From contig NZ_CP089309.1 of NCBI RefSeq assembly GCF_021228795.1, positions 4,213,501 through 4,277,500 on the forward strand: a stretch of DNA of 64,000 nucleotides, written 5' to 3'. The stretch's first letter is position 1. Every line of letters starts with the position of its first letter. Origin of the DNA: Thiocapsa bogorovii. GTDB taxonomy: Bacteria > Pseudomonadota > Gammaproteobacteria > Chromatiales > Chromatiaceae. Both the position numbers and the translations under genes were made by a program. The notes below the pieces were generated by a model. That model ran no database searches. It saw nothing but the letters and a program-made list of their open reading frames with translations, and was not told where the DNA came from. Of the stretch, positions 8,553 to 17,358 are shown piece by piece.

Positions 8553-8554
8553 GT

Positions 8555-8570
8555 TGGCGCACGATTTGCA
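8555..8570 (+). promoter_or_regulatory. Sigma-54 promoter of the guanidine operon
   Basis: TGGCGCACGATTTGCA matches the sigma-54 consensus TGGCACG-N4-TTGCW, with the invariant GG (8556-8557) and GC (8568-8569) exactly 10 bases apart. Transcription would begin near 8581 and place the guanidine-I riboswitch in the 5' leader. Sigma-54 control normally needs an activator such as NtrC and fits a nitrogen-scavenging operon. Confidence 0.7.
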
Positions 8571-8639
8571 AATTCACCGCATAGGAGAACCTGCAGGTGC
8601 GTCTTTTGCGCTGCAGCTCACGCGACAATTCGGCAAATA

Positions 8640-8806
8640 GGTGGCTAGGGTTCCGATCCGCTGACCGCGGGTGTCTGGTCCGAGAGCTGCCGACCTGATC
8701 CGCCGATCCGTCCGAACACCTTCCCGAGCCGGCCAAAACCGAGCTTTGAAAGGTCCGGGGCGCATCGACCGGGACAGGTTACACGGCGGGATAAAAGCCC
8801 GGGAGA
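8640..8806 (+). ncRNA. Guanidine-I riboswitch (ykkC aptamer)
   Basis: The conserved blocks of the ykkC/guanidine-I aptamer appear in order: GGCTAGGGTTCCG (8643-8655), CTGGTCCGAGAGCTGCC (about 8675-8691), and ACACGGCGGGATAAAAGCCC followed by GGGAGA (8781-8806). This class binds free guanidinium and is known to precede 'urea carboxylase' operons that actually degrade guanidine. It ends 60 nt before the start codon of the transporter binding protein. Blocks were matched from memory; an Infernal search against RF00442 would settle boundaries. Confidence 0.85.
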
Positions 8807-8860
8807 TCACCTGCATGCAGGTTCTCCCGCGTTCCGTTTCGTAACCTGACCTCGGGAGAG
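8801..8860 (+). promoter_or_regulatory. Putative riboswitch expression platform sequestering the SD
   Basis: The aptamer's terminal GGGAGA (8801-8806) can pair with TCTCCC (8823-8828), enclosing the palindrome ACCTGCATGCAGGT (8809-8822). TCTCCCG (8823-8829) is also perfectly complementary to CGGGAGA (8853-8859), which contains the Shine-Dalgarno of the gene at 8867. The two pairings are mutually exclusive, so ligand binding could free or hide the SD. There is no U-run after the hairpin, which argues for translational rather than transcriptional control. The mechanism is inferred. Confidence 0.5.
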
Positions 8861-8866
8861 CCTGCC

Positions 8867-9958
8867 ATGACCTTTACTCCGTCCAATCGCTCCAAGACCC
8901 GTGCCGGCCGCGTCCTCGTGCCGGCGCTGCTCCTACTTGCAACGCTCTCTATCTCCGGCAACGCGCTGGCCAAGGATCAGTTCCGGATCGCATGGAGTAT
9001 CTATGTCGGCTGGATGCCCTGGGACTACGCCGCCCAGACCGGCATCGTCAAGAAATGGGCGGACAAGTACGGGATCGAGATCGAGGTCGTGCAGATCAAC
9101 GACTATGTCGAATCCATCAATCAGTACACCGCCGGGGCCTTCGACGGCTGCGTCATGACTAACATGGACGCGCTCACCATCCCGGCGGCCGGCGGCGTGG
9201 ATTCCACGGCACTCATCGTCGGCGATTTCTCCAACGGCAACGACGCCGTCATCCTCCGCGACAAGACCGAGTTGGCCGAGATCGCCGGTCAAGAGGTCAA
9301 TCTGGTCGAGCTCTCCGTCTCGCACTATCTGCTGGCTCGTGCGCTGGCCAGCGTGGGTTTGAGCGAGCGCGATGTCACCGTCGTCAACACCTCCGACGCC
9401 GACATGGTCTCGGCCTTCGCCTCGGGCGGCCCCACGGCCGTGGTCACCTGGAATCCGCTGGTCTCCGAGATCCTCGCCATGCCGAAGACCACCAAGGTGT
9501 TCGATTCGAGCCGGATCCCCGGCGAGATCATCGATCTCATGGTCGTCAACACCGAGACCCTCGAGGCCAACCCGGCGCTCGGCAAGGCCCTGGTCGGCGC
9601 CTGGTACGAGACCATGGCGATCATGTCCAAGGACGACGAGGCCGGCCGTGCCGCGCGCACCGCGATGGGCAAGGCGTCCGGCACGGATCTCGCCGGCTAC
9701 GACGCCCAGCTCGCCAGCACCAAGATGTTCTTCGAGCCGGCCGACGCGGTGGCCTTTGCCAAGGGCGATCAACTGCCGCTCACCATGGAGGAGGTGGCGA
9801 GCTTCTCCTTCGACCATGGCTTGCTCGGCGAGGGTGCACCGAACCCGGGTTTCATCGGCGTCGCCTTCCCGGGCGAACGCTACTTCGGCGATGACGGCAA
9901 CCTGAAGCTGCGTTTCGATGCGTCTTACATGCAGATGGCGGCAGACGGGGCGCTGTGA
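8867..9958 (+). CDS. Guanidine/urea-type ABC transporter substrate-binding protein
   Basis: The 363-residue protein has an N-terminal signal peptide (hydrophobic VLVPALLLLATLSISGNALA, cleaved near residue 36) and a periplasmic binding fold of the NMT1/SsuA type. Features include FRIAWSIYVGWMPWDYA, a YVESINQYTAGAFDGCVM segment and a hinge near TSDADMVSAFASGG. This matches the family annotated 'putative urea ABC transporter substrate-binding protein' found next to urea carboxylase. Given the guanidine-I riboswitch in its leader, guanidine is a more likely ligand than urea. The SD GGGAGAG sits 6 nt before the ATG. It is the first gene of the regulated operon; 196 bp separate it from the permease. 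Confidence 0.88.
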   Translation: MTFTPSNRSKTRAGRVLVPALLLLATLSISGNALAKDQFRIAWSIYVGWMPWDYAAQTGIVKKWADKYGIEIEVVQINDYVESINQYTAGAFDGCVMTNMDALTIPAAGGVDSTALIVGDFSNGNDAVILRDKTELAEIAGQEVNLVELSVSHYLLARALASVGLSERDVTVVNTSDADMVSAFASGGPTAVVTWNPLVSEILAMPKTTKVFDSSRIPGEIIDLMVVNTETLEANPALGKALVGAWYETMAIMSKDDEAGRAARTAMGKASGTDLAGYDAQLASTKMFFEPADAVAFAKGDQLPLTMEEVASFSFDHGLLGEGAPNPGFIGVAFPGERYFGDDGNLKLRFDASYMQMAADGAL

Positions 9959-10154
9959 GCTTGGAGCCGCCGGCCTCCGGCCCTTAGCCATCGGCATCGG
10001 CCATCGCTTACCAGCGTTTCGTCATCAAGGCTGCGGGCGCCTTGACTGGAGAGCCGGTCAGGCGCTCCTCGTGCGGAGTGTGAACCTGACGCACCGACGA
10101 GGCCCCGAGGGCTGGAGTCTCTAGCAACGTTCACGCAGCAAACCAGGAGCACCG

Positions 10155-10979
10155 ATGAAACGACTCATCAATCAATGCCCCGGCCCGGTCTCGACCGCGG
10201 CACTCGCGCTCCTGCCCTTCGTGGTTCTGGTGCTGGTCTATCTGCTGGCCTCCGATGCGCGGCTGGCGGAGAACCCGAACGACAAGTTGTTGCCGTCGTT
10301 CACGACGCTCGCCGAGTCTTTCGTGCGCCTGACCAGCGTGCCGAGTCAGCGCACCGGTGAGATCCTGCTGTGGCAGGACACGGGTGCGAGTCTGCGCAGG
10401 CTCGCGCAAGGTGTGGGGATTAGCGCGGCGATCGGGCTGGTCTTGGGGATCGTGTTGGGTGCCATCCCGTTGATCCGGTCCGGATTCGCGCCCTTTGTCG
10501 CGGTGCTGTCGCTGATCCCGCCGATGGCCGTGCTGCCGGTGCTGTTCATCGTCTTCGGACTCGGCGAGGTCTCCAAGGTGGTGCTCATCGTCGTCGGGAT
10601 TACGCCCTTCATCGTGCGCGATCTGCAGCAGCGGGTGCAGGAGCTGCCGCGCGAGCTGATCATCAAGGCGCAGACCCTGGGCGCGAACAGTTGGCAGATC
10701 ATCCTGCGGGTCATCTTGCCCCAGATCCTGCCGCGGCTGATCGACGCGGTGCGGCTCTCGCTCGGCACCGCCTGGCTCTTTCTCATCTCCGCCGAGGCGA
10801 TCGCGGCCACCGAGGGGCTCGGCTATCGCATCTTCCTGGTGCGCCGATATCTCGCAATGGATGTCATTCTGCCCTACGTGGTCTGGATCACGATCCTGGC
10901 TTACCTGACCGACTTTCTGCTCAAGCAGATCTCGCGCCGGGTCTTCCCCTGGTATCACACCGGAGGACCGGGCCGATGA
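10155..10979 (+). CDS. ABC transporter permease (guanidine/urea-type)
   Basis: The 274-residue integral membrane protein belongs to the binding-protein-dependent permease family of SsuC/TauC type. It has an N-terminal membrane span (ALALLPFVVLVLVYLLA), about five further spans, and the cytoplasmic EAA-like loop ELIIKAQTLGANSWQIIL (about residues 170-187) that docks on the ATPase. AGGAG lies 5 nt before the ATG. Its TGA overlaps the ATG of the ATPase gene (ATGA), so the two are translationally coupled. It forms the importer with the proteins encoded on either side. Confidence 0.9.
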   Translation: MKRLINQCPGPVSTAALALLPFVVLVLVYLLASDARLAENPNDKLLPSFTTLAESFVRLTSVPSQRTGEILLWQDTGASLRRLAQGVGISAAIGLVLGIVLGAIPLIRSGFAPFVAVLSLIPPMAVLPVLFIVFGLGEVSKVVLIVVGITPFIVRDLQQRVQELPRELIIKAQTLGANSWQIILRVILPQILPRLIDAVRLSLGTAWLFLISAEAIAATEGLGYRIFLVRRYLAMDVILPYVVWITILAYLTDFLLKQISRRVFPWYHTGGPGR

Positions 10980-11788
10980 CACCGCGGATCCGCTTCGAGA
11001 ACGTCTGGATGACCTACGGCGATCAGGTCGTGTTGGAGCGACTCAACCTGACCGTGGCGCCGGGCGAGTTCTGCACCATCGTGGGTGCGTCGGGCTGCGG
11101 CAAGACCACGCTGCTGCGCCTGCTGCTCGGCGAGGAGACGCCGAGCCGCGGACAGATCCTGCTCGACGGCGAGCCGCTGCCGGCGGAGCCGGGGCCGGAT
11201 CGCGGTATCGTTTTTCAACGCTACTCGGTGTTCCCGCATCTCTCCGTTTTGGGCAACGTGTTGCTTGGATTGGAACTGCGTGCCGCGCCGGTGACCGGTC
11301 GACTCTTCGGGGGCGCCCGTCGCCACGCGCAGGACGAGGCGGTCGCGATGCTCGAGGCAGTCGGTCTCGGTCAATCGCTGCGCAAGTACCCGACCCAGCT
11401 CTCCGGCGGCATGCAACAGCGTCTCGCGCTCGCCCAATCGCTGGTCATGCACCCCCGCATCCTGCTGCTCGACGAGCCGTTCGGCGCACTCGACCCGGGG
11501 ATCCGCCGCGATATGCACGAGCTGGTCCTGCGGCTCTGGCGCGAGAACAATCTGACCGTCTTCATGGTCACCCACGACATCCGAGAAGGCTTCTATCTGG
11601 GCACGCGCCTGTTGGTCTTCGACAAGCTGCGCTACGACCCGGACGCACCTCAGGCCTACGGCGCCGGGATTACCTACGACCTGCCGATCGGACAGACGGA
11701 TCCGGAAACGCTGGCGGAGGTGTTGGGGCGGTCGCCGGCGGGGCCAGCCGCCGGCCCCCAGCCACCAGCCACCAGAGATGAGCGGTGA
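10976..11788 (+). CDS. ABC transporter ATP-binding protein (guanidine/urea-type)
   Basis: The 270-residue ATPase contains Walker A GASGCGKTT (about 37-45), the Q-loop region FQRYSVFPHL, the signature LSGGMQQR (about 142-149), Walker B ILLLDEPFGALD and the switch His in MVTHDIREG. It energises guanidine (or urea) import. The chosen start overlaps the permease stop; the longer frame from 10691 is a shadow inside the permease. The C-terminal tail (about 20 residues rich in Pro, Ala and Gly) is encoded by GCCAGCCGCCGG-like repeat DNA that continues into the intergenic repeat region, so the natural end may have been extended by repeat invasion. Confidence 0.9.
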   Translation: MTPRIRFENVWMTYGDQVVLERLNLTVAPGEFCTIVGASGCGKTTLLRLLLGEETPSRGQILLDGEPLPAEPGPDRGIVFQRYSVFPHLSVLGNVLLGLELRAAPVTGRLFGGARRHAQDEAVAMLEAVGLGQSLRKYPTQLSGGMQQRLALAQSLVMHPRILLLDEPFGALDPGIRRDMHELVLRLWRENNLTVFMVTHDIREGFYLGTRLLVFDKLRYDPDAPQAYGAGITYDLPIGQTDPETLAEVLGRSPAGPAAGPQPPATRDER

Positions 11789-11834
11789 GCCCACCGGTCT
11801 AAGAGTTGATAGCTGATCCTAAATCCGGCATTCA

Positions 11835-11965
11835 GAACCGCAAAGGCGCAAAGGATGCAATGTAAAACAATAACTTGCAATTCGAATGAGGTTCACCCTT
11901 CGGGTGAATAGCGTCATTGAAGCACGGCATTGAACGCCTTTGCGTCCCTTGCGCCTTTGCGGTTC
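11835..11965. repeat. Inverted-repeat element with GCAAAGGCGCAAAGG arms
   Basis: The 24-bp arms at 11835-11858 and 11942-11965 are inverted copies matching at 22 of 24 positions (core GAACCGCAAAGGCGCAAAGG). The centre has a perfect small hairpin TTCACCC-TTC-GGGTGAA (11892-11908). No ORF lies inside. It resembles a small non-autonomous (MITE-like) or REP-type element. Confidence 0.65.
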
Positions 11966-11980
11966 AAATGGTCTGTTCAG

Positions 11981-12031
11981 GCTGATAGCTGATAGCTGAT
12001 AGCTGAGAGCTGATAGCTGAGAGCTGAGAGC
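11981..12031. repeat. GCTGATA/GCTGAGA 7-bp tandem repeat
   Basis: Seven copies of a heptamer (GCTGATA three times, then GCTGAGA and GCTGATA variants) end in GC followed by AGGAAGC-type sequence. A stray unit also occurs near 11806. The same array and flank occur at 19289-19336. It lies between the transporter ATPase and the first DUF1989 gene, so it interrupts the operon's intergenic space without a visible terminator. Confidence 0.85.
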
Positions 12032-12098
12032 AGGAAGCAAGAAGCAGGCGGCAGGCGGCAGGAGCGTCCGCCAACCCCATCAACCGAGGAAACCACCC

Positions 12099-12836
12099 AT
12101 GACCACCGAGCCCTTAGACCCCTCGCGCAGCGTCCACACCGAGTTGCTGCCCGGTGCGCGCAACTGGTCTTTCATCATTCGCCGCGGTTTCGCGCTGCGT
12201 CTGACCGATCGGCGCGGCGGGGCGAACTGCTCGGCGCTCTTTTTCAACGCGCACGAGAAGCTCGAGCGCTACAACATGGCCGATACGCTCAAGGCGCAGC
12301 ACACCGCCTTTTTGACCGCGGGCCATGTCTGCTACTCCGACATGGGTCGAATTCTGATGTCGATCACGGCGGACACCTGCGGCTGGCACGACACCTTCTG
12401 CGGGGTGAGCGACGCCGCCCTGGTGCGCGAGCGCTTCGGCGAGGCCCGTTATCAGGAGGCGCGCAATGCCTTCCTGAGGAACGGGCGCGAGTTGTTCCTG
12501 ATCGAGATGGGAAAGTGGGGTCTCGGGCGTCGCGACTTGGTCCCCAACGTCAACTTCTTCAGCAAGGTTGCCGTCGACGAGGCTGGTGTCATGCGCTTCG
12601 AGCCCGGTCACTCCAAGCCGGGCGATCATGTCGACCTGCGTGCCGAGATGGACACGCTGGTGGTGCTCAACACCTGTCCGCATCCGCTCGATCCCGCGAC
12701 CGAGTGGTCGCCCAAGCCGGTGGATCTGGCGATTTATCGCATCGATCCCGCCGCCGAGGATGACCCCTGCCGAATCTCCTGTCCGGAGAACGGACGCGGC
12801 TTCGCCAACACCGCCATCTATCACTGCCAGCTCTGA
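12099..12836 (+). CDS. DUF1989 'urea carboxylase-associated' protein, probable carboxyguanidine deiminase subunit
   Basis: The 245-residue DUF1989-family protein is one of the pair annotated as urea amidolyase-associated proteins. Conserved features include [18 protein letters not shown] (Cys and His, about residues 86-103), NVNFFSKV and [11 protein letters not shown], consistent with a metal or thiol active site. In characterised guanidine operons the two DUF1989 proteins form a heteromeric carboxyguanidine deiminase that converts carboxyguanidine to allophanate; that role is transferred from the literature. A GAGGAAACC lies just before the ATG. The paralogous partner follows 10 bp downstream. 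Which subunit is which cannot be decided here. Confidence 0.85.
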   Translation: MTTEPLDPSRSVHTELLPGARNWSFIIRRGFALRLTDRRGGANCSALFFNAHEKLERYNMADTLKAQHTAFLTAGHVCYSDMGRILMSITADTCGWHDTFCGVSDAALVRERFGEARYQEARNAFLRNGRELFLIEMGKWGLGRRDLVPNVNFFSKVAVDEAGVMRFEPGHSKPGDHVDLRAEMDTLVVLNTCPHPLDPATEWSPKPVDLAIYRIDPAAEDDPCRISCPENGRGFANTAIYHCQL

Positions 12837-12846
12837 GGGCACCGGC

Positions 12847-13545
12847 ATGACGACCCAGACCCAGACCTCGAACCCGACACAACCGCATCCCGTTGCGGAC
12901 TTCACGGCCAACCTGGTCGAGAGCAGGCTCGATCCGGCCGATGCCCTCTACGATCACGAGATCCCGGCCGGCGAGCCCTGGCTGCACGAGCTGCGGGCCG
13001 GCCAGACCCTGCGCATCCTCGATCTCATGGGCAACCAGGCGGTCGATACGATCTTCTACAGCGCGCGGGATCCCGCCGAACGCTACAGCGCCGTGGACAC
13101 CATTCGCGCTCAAGGCAGCCTCTACCTCACCACCGGCTCGGTCCTGCTCTCCAATGACGGCAACCCGATGGCGACCATCGTCGCCGACACCTGCGGGCGC
13201 CACGACACCCTGGGTGGTGCCTGCGCGGCCGAGTCCAATCAGGTGCGCTATGCCCTGGAAAAGCGGCCGATGCACAACTGCCGCGACAATTATCTGATCG
13301 CTCTGGCCGAATCCAGCTACGACATGGGCAAGCGTGACCTCACCGCCAATATCAATTTCTTCATGAACGTGCCGGTGACACCCGAGGGGCACCTGACCTT
13401 CGAGGACGGCATATCCGACGCCGGCAAATATGTCGAGCTGCAGGCCGAGATGGACCTCATCGTCCTGGTCTCGAACTGTCCGCAACTCAACAATCCGTGC
13501 AACGCCTACAACCCGACGCCGGCGCGGATGCTCATCTGGGACTGA
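12847..13545 (+). CDS. DUF1989 'urea carboxylase-associated' protein, second deiminase subunit
   Basis: This 232-residue paralogue of the upstream protein shares [30 protein letters not shown] and [16 protein letters not shown]. The Cys-x2-His pair and the later Cys residues are conserved between the two, as expected for a heteromeric enzyme. The ATG at 12847 was chosen because an open frame from 12568 runs inside the upstream gene. The pair lies directly upstream of the carboxylase, matching guanidine degradation order. Expected substrate: carboxyguanidine; product: allophanate and ammonia (known family role). Confidence 0.85.
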   Translation: MTTQTQTSNPTQPHPVADFTANLVESRLDPADALYDHEIPAGEPWLHELRAGQTLRILDLMGNQAVDTIFYSARDPAERYSAVDTIRAQGSLYLTTGSVLLSNDGNPMATIVADTCGRHDTLGGACAAESNQVRYALEKRPMHNCRDNYLIALAESSYDMGKRDLTANINFFMNVPVTPEGHLTFEDGISDAGKYVELQAEMDLIVLVSNCPQLNNPCNAYNPTPARMLIWD

Positions 13546-13566
13546 TTGCGGTGCCCGCAATCAGGT

Positions 13567-13604
13567 GCATGTCGGATTTCGCTGCGCTCATCCGACCTAC
13601 GGCT
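13567..13604. repeat. GTAGG-type REP-like palindrome (TCGGAT...ATCCGACCTAC)
   Basis: TGTCGGATTTCGCTGCGCTCATCCGACCTACGG is an imperfect palindrome of the widespread gammaproteobacterial GTAGG(T)CGGAT repeat type. It lies between the second DUF1989 gene and the carboxylase gene and could form a stem in the operon transcript. Confidence 0.6.
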
Positions 13605-13692
13605 TTGCATACGGGATTGATGGCCACGGGGACGACCCCGGGGGTCATGTCATCGACGCGGGACGACCCGCGACCGCTCGGAATCGCCGACG

Positions 13693-16600
13693 ATGTTCGA
13701 CAAGGTCTTGATTGCCAACCGCGGCGCGATTGCCTGCCGCATCATCCGCACGCTCGACGCCTTGGGTGTCGGGTCGGTGGCGGTCTATTCCCGCGCCGAT
13801 GCCGGGTCGCGACACGTGAGTCTGGCGGGCGAGGCGGTCTGTATCGGCGAGGCGCTGGCGGCAGAGTCGTATCTTGACACGGGTCGGATCCTGGACGCGG
13901 CCGAGGCGACCGGGGCGCAGGCGATCCATCCGGGCTACGGCTTTCTCTCGGAGAACGCGAGCTTCGCCGAGGCGTGCGAGCAGCGCGGTTTGGTCTTTCT
14001 CGGGCCGACCCCGACACAGTTGCGCGATTTCGGGCTGAAACACCGTGCGCGCGAGCTGGCCGCGGCAAACGCCGTTCCCCTGCTCCCCGGTAGCGGTCTG
14101 CTGGAGGACGCCGAGCAGGCGCGCCGCGAGGCGGAGCGGATCGGCTATCCGGTGATGCTCAAGAGCACGGCGGGCGGCGGCGGGATCGGGATGCAGCAGT
14201 GCGCCGATTCCGATGAGTTGACCGCTGCCTTCGAGCGGGTGCGGCGGCTCGGTCAGAACAACTTCGCCGATGCCGGGATCTTCCTCGAGCGCTATGTCCG
14301 CGGGGCCCGACACATCGAGGTGCAGATCTTCGGCGACGGGCTCGGCGGCGTCGTGGCGCTCGGCGAGCGCGATTGTTCCCTGCAGCGGCGTAATCAGAAG
14401 GTCGTCGAGGAGACCCCGGCCCCGCATCTCCCGTCCGAGCTGCGCGCCGCCATGCTGGAGACCGCGTGCCGTCTCGGCGCCGCCGTGGCCTATCGCTCGG
14501 CCGGGACGGTCGAGTACATCTACGACACGGAGCGTGCCGCTTTCTATTTCCTGGAGGTCAACACGCGTCTTCAGGTCGAGCACGGGGTGACGGAGGCGGT
14601 GACCGGGGTCGACCTGGTCGAGTGGATGGTCCGCCTGGGGGCGGGCAGTCTGCCGGATCTCGGCGTGCTGGCCGTCGAGCCGCGAGGTCATGCGATCCAG
14701 GTCCGTCTCTATGCGGAGGATCCGGGCAAGGGGTTTCAGCCGAGCGCGGGGCTCTTGACCCGGGTCGAGCTGCCGTCGGACGTCAGGGTCGACACCTGGA
14801 TCGAGACCGGGACGCAGGTCTCTCCCTACTACGATCCGCTACTCGCCAAGGTCATCGTCCATGCGGAGGATCGCCCCGCAGCGCTCGCACGCCTCGGGCA
14901 GGCGCTGGAGCGGACCGAGATCGCCGGCATCGAGACCAATCTCGGCTATCTGCGCCAGGTCATGCGCGACACGGCGGTGATCGCCGGCCGCCATCATACC
15001 GGCACCCTGGGGGGCTTCATCTATCGGCCCGAAACCATCGACGTCCTGTCGGCGGGCACCCAGACTACGGTGCAGGACTGGCCGGGGCGACTGGGCTACT
15101 GGGACGTCGGTATCCCCCCTTCCGGACCCATGGACGATCTGGCGTTTCGGCTCGGCAACCGGATGCTCGGCAATCCATCCGACGCCGCCGGGCTGGAGCT
15201 CACGGTCACGGGGCCGACGCTGCGTTTCAATCGCGATGCGCGCGTCTGTCTGACCGGAGCCGAGATGGCGGCACAGATCGACGGACGCCCGGTGCCCTGG
15301 TGGCGTCCCGTGGCCGTGCGCGCCGGGGAGGTGCTGCGTCTCGGTGCGATGGTCGGATCCGGGGCGCGCGCCTATCTGACGGTATGCGGTGGCCTGCAGG
15401 TGCCGACCTATCTCGGCAGTCGCGCCACCTTCACACTCGGCCGATTCGGCGGGCATGGCGGGCGTCCGTTGCAGGTCGGGGATGTCCTGCATCCGGCGAC
15501 CGATCCGGATCGGGGCGGCGATCAACCGACACCCGCGAGCCACGGAGGGCCGAGCGAGTCCGGTCTGCCCGAGTCCCTGATCCCGCGCTACGGCGATACC
15601 TGGACGCTGCGGGTGATCTACGGGCCGCACGGGGCACCCGAGTTCTTCACCGACGAGGACATCGCCACACTCTTTGCGACCGCCTGGGAGGTGCACTACA
15701 ACTCGAGCCGCACCGGGGTGCGCCTGATCGGCCCCAAACCGACATGGGCGAGACCGGACGGCGGCGAGGCCGGGCTGCATCCATCCAACATCCACGACAA
15801 CGCCTACGCCCTCGGGACGCTGGACTTCACCGGCGATATGCCGGTCATCCTGGGGCCGGACGGGCCGAGTCTGGGCGGGTTCGTCTGCCCGGCGACGGTG
15901 ATCTCGGCGGATCGTTGGTGTCTGGGGCAGCTCCGGCCGGGTGATCGGGTGCGTTTTGTGGCGGTCGATCAGGAGACCGCGAATGCACTGGAGGCTGCGC
16001 GGGACGACATGATCTCCCGGCTTGCGGCGCCGGCGGCGGTAAAGGCCAATCCGGTGCTTCCCGCGGACCTGCGCTTGCGTCGGATCGAGCCGCCCGAGCA
16101 TCCGTTCGGCGTCACCTACCGGGCCTCGGGCGACAAGGGCCTGCTGGTGGAATACGGCCCGCAGGTGCTGGATATTCGGCTGCGCTTCCGGGTCCATGCG
16201 TTGATGCTTTCGCTCCGGGCCGAGCCGATCCCGGGCGTGCTCGAGCTCACCCCGGGCATTCGCTCTTTGCAGGTGCGCTACGACAGCCGTGCGCTGAAGC
16301 TCGGCGCTCTGCTCGACCGGCTCGTCGAGCGCGAGCAGGCCCTCGGCGATGTCGAGTCATTGTCGGTTCCGGCGCGCGTGGTGCATCTCCCCTTGTCTTG
16401 GGACGACTCGTCCACCCGGCTCGCGATCGAGAAATACATGCAGTCGGTGCGACCGGACGCCCCTTGGTGTCCGAGCAACATCGAGTTCATCCGGCGCATC
16501 AACGGACTCGACAGCATCGATGATGTCCGGCGCATCCTCTTCGAGGCGAGCTATCTGGTGATGGGGCTCGGCGACGTCTATCTCGGCGCGCCGGTCGCGA

Positions 16601-17358
16601 CACCGCTGGATCCAAGACATCGCCTGGTGACGACCAAGTACAACCCGGCACGCACCTGGACTCCCGAGAACGCGGTCGGGATCGGCGGCTCCTATCTCTG
16701 CGTCTACGGTATGGAGGGGCCGGGCGGATATCAGTTCGTCGGTCGCACGCTCCAGATGTGGAATCGCTTCAAACGTACCCCGGACTTCGAGCGGCCCTAT
16801 CTGCTGCGTTTCTTCGACCAGATACGCTTCTATCCGGTCTCCGAGCAGGAGTTGGCCGAGCTGCGCGAGGCCTTTCCACGCGGCGGTTTTCGGCTCCGGG
16901 TCGAGGAGACGCAGTTCAGCCTCGCCGAGTACCAAGCGTTTCTTCAGACAAACGCGGACTCGATCGCGGCCTTCAAGGCACGCCAACAAGCCGCCTTCGA
17001 GGCAGAGCGCGAGCGCTGGGCCGCGGCCGGTCAGCTCGAGGTCGACCGGGACGTCGGCATCGGCGCATCCGGGCACATCGACGAGCAGGCCGAGTCGCTC
17101 CGGCTCGTACCGGGCGAGCTGGCGATCGAGAGCCATGTCCACGGCAGTGTCTGGCAGCTCGCGGTGGAGGTCGGGGACCAGGTCGAGCCCGGCCAAGTGC
17201 TGCTGGTCCTGGAGTCCATGAAGATGGAGATCGCCGTGCATGCCGATCGGAGCGGGCGGGTCGCGCGTATCCTCTGCCGGGGCGGCGCCCAGGTGACACC
17301 CGGTCAGGCGATCCTCGTGCTGGACGCAGGTGCCGACGCAACGGAGCAGACAGCATGA
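13693..17358 (+). CDS. Biotin-dependent guanidine/urea carboxylase
   Basis: The 1221-residue multidomain enzyme begins with a biotin carboxylase (residues 1 to about 450: [19 protein letters not shown]-grasp glycine loop [12 protein letters not shown] from Lys157). A KipA/AHS2 carboxyltransferase half follows (about 455-770, with [19 protein letters not shown] and [13 protein letters not shown]), then a KipI/AHS1 half (about 790-1050), and finally a biotinyl domain with Lys1177 in LESMKMEI. The enzyme carboxylates its substrate using ATP, bicarbonate and biotin. Most bacterial members next to DUF1989 pairs and guanidine-I riboswitches prefer guanidine over urea, which I infer here. The stop overlaps the start of allophanate hydrolase (ATGA). 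Confidence 0.93.
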   Translation: MFDKVLIANRGAIACRIIRTLDALGVGSVAVYSRADAGSRHVSLAGEAVCIGEALAAESYLDTGRILDAAEATGAQAIHPGYGFLSENASFAEACEQRGLVFLGPTPTQLRDFGLKHRARELAAANAVPLLPGSGLLEDAEQARREAERIGYPVMLKSTAGGGGIGMQQCADSDELTAAFERVRRLGQNNFADAGIFLERYVRGARHIEVQIFGDGLGGVVALGERDCSLQRRNQKVVEETPAPHLPSELRAAMLETACRLGAAVAYRSAGTVEYIYDTERAAFYFLEVNTRLQVEHGVTEAVTGVDLVEWMVRLGAGSLPDLGVLAVEPRGHAIQVRLYAEDPGKGFQPSAGLLTRVELPSDVRVDTWIETGTQVSPYYDPLLAKVIVHAEDRPAALARLGQALERTEIAGIETNLGYLRQVMRDTAVIAGRHHTGTLGGFIYRPETIDVLSAGTQTTVQDWPGRLGYWDVGIPPSGPMDDLAFRLGNRMLGNPSDAAGLELTVTGPTLRFNRDARVCLTGAEMAAQIDGRPVPWWRPVAVRAGEVLRLGAMVGSGARAYLTVCGGLQVPTYLGSRATFTLGRFGGHGGRPLQVGDVLHPATDPDRGGDQPTPASHGGPSESGLPESLIPRYGDTWTLRVIYGPHGAPEFFTDEDIATLFATAWEVHYNSSRTGVRLIGPKPTWARPDGGEAGLHPSNIHDNAYALGTLDFTGDMPVILGPDGPSLGGFVCPATVISADRWCLGQLRPGDRVRFVAVDQETANALEAARDDMISRLAAPAAVKANPVLPADLRLRRIEPPEHPFGVTYRASGDKGLLVEYGPQVLDIRLRFRVHALMLSLRAEPIPGVLELTPGIRSLQVRYDSRALKLGALLDRLVEREQALGDVESLSVPARVVHLPLSWDDSSTRLAIEKYMQSVRPDAPWCPSNIEFIRRINGLDSIDDVRRILFEASYLVMGLGDVYLGAPVATPLDPRHRLVTTKYNPARTWTPENAVGIGGSYLCVYGMEGPGGYQFVGRTLQMWNRFKRTPDFERPYLLRFFDQIRFYPVSEQELAELREAFPRGGFRLRVEETQFSLAEYQAFLQTNADSIAAFKARQQAAFEAERERWAAAGQLEVDRDVGIGASGHIDEQAESLRLVPGELAIESHVHGSVWQLAVEVGDQVEPGQVLLVLESMKMEIAVHADRSGRVARILCRGGAQVTPGQAILVLDAGADATEQTA

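Noticed and set aside
11981-12031. Possible CRISPR array
   Set aside because: Units are 7 bp without spacers; it is a simple tandem repeat.
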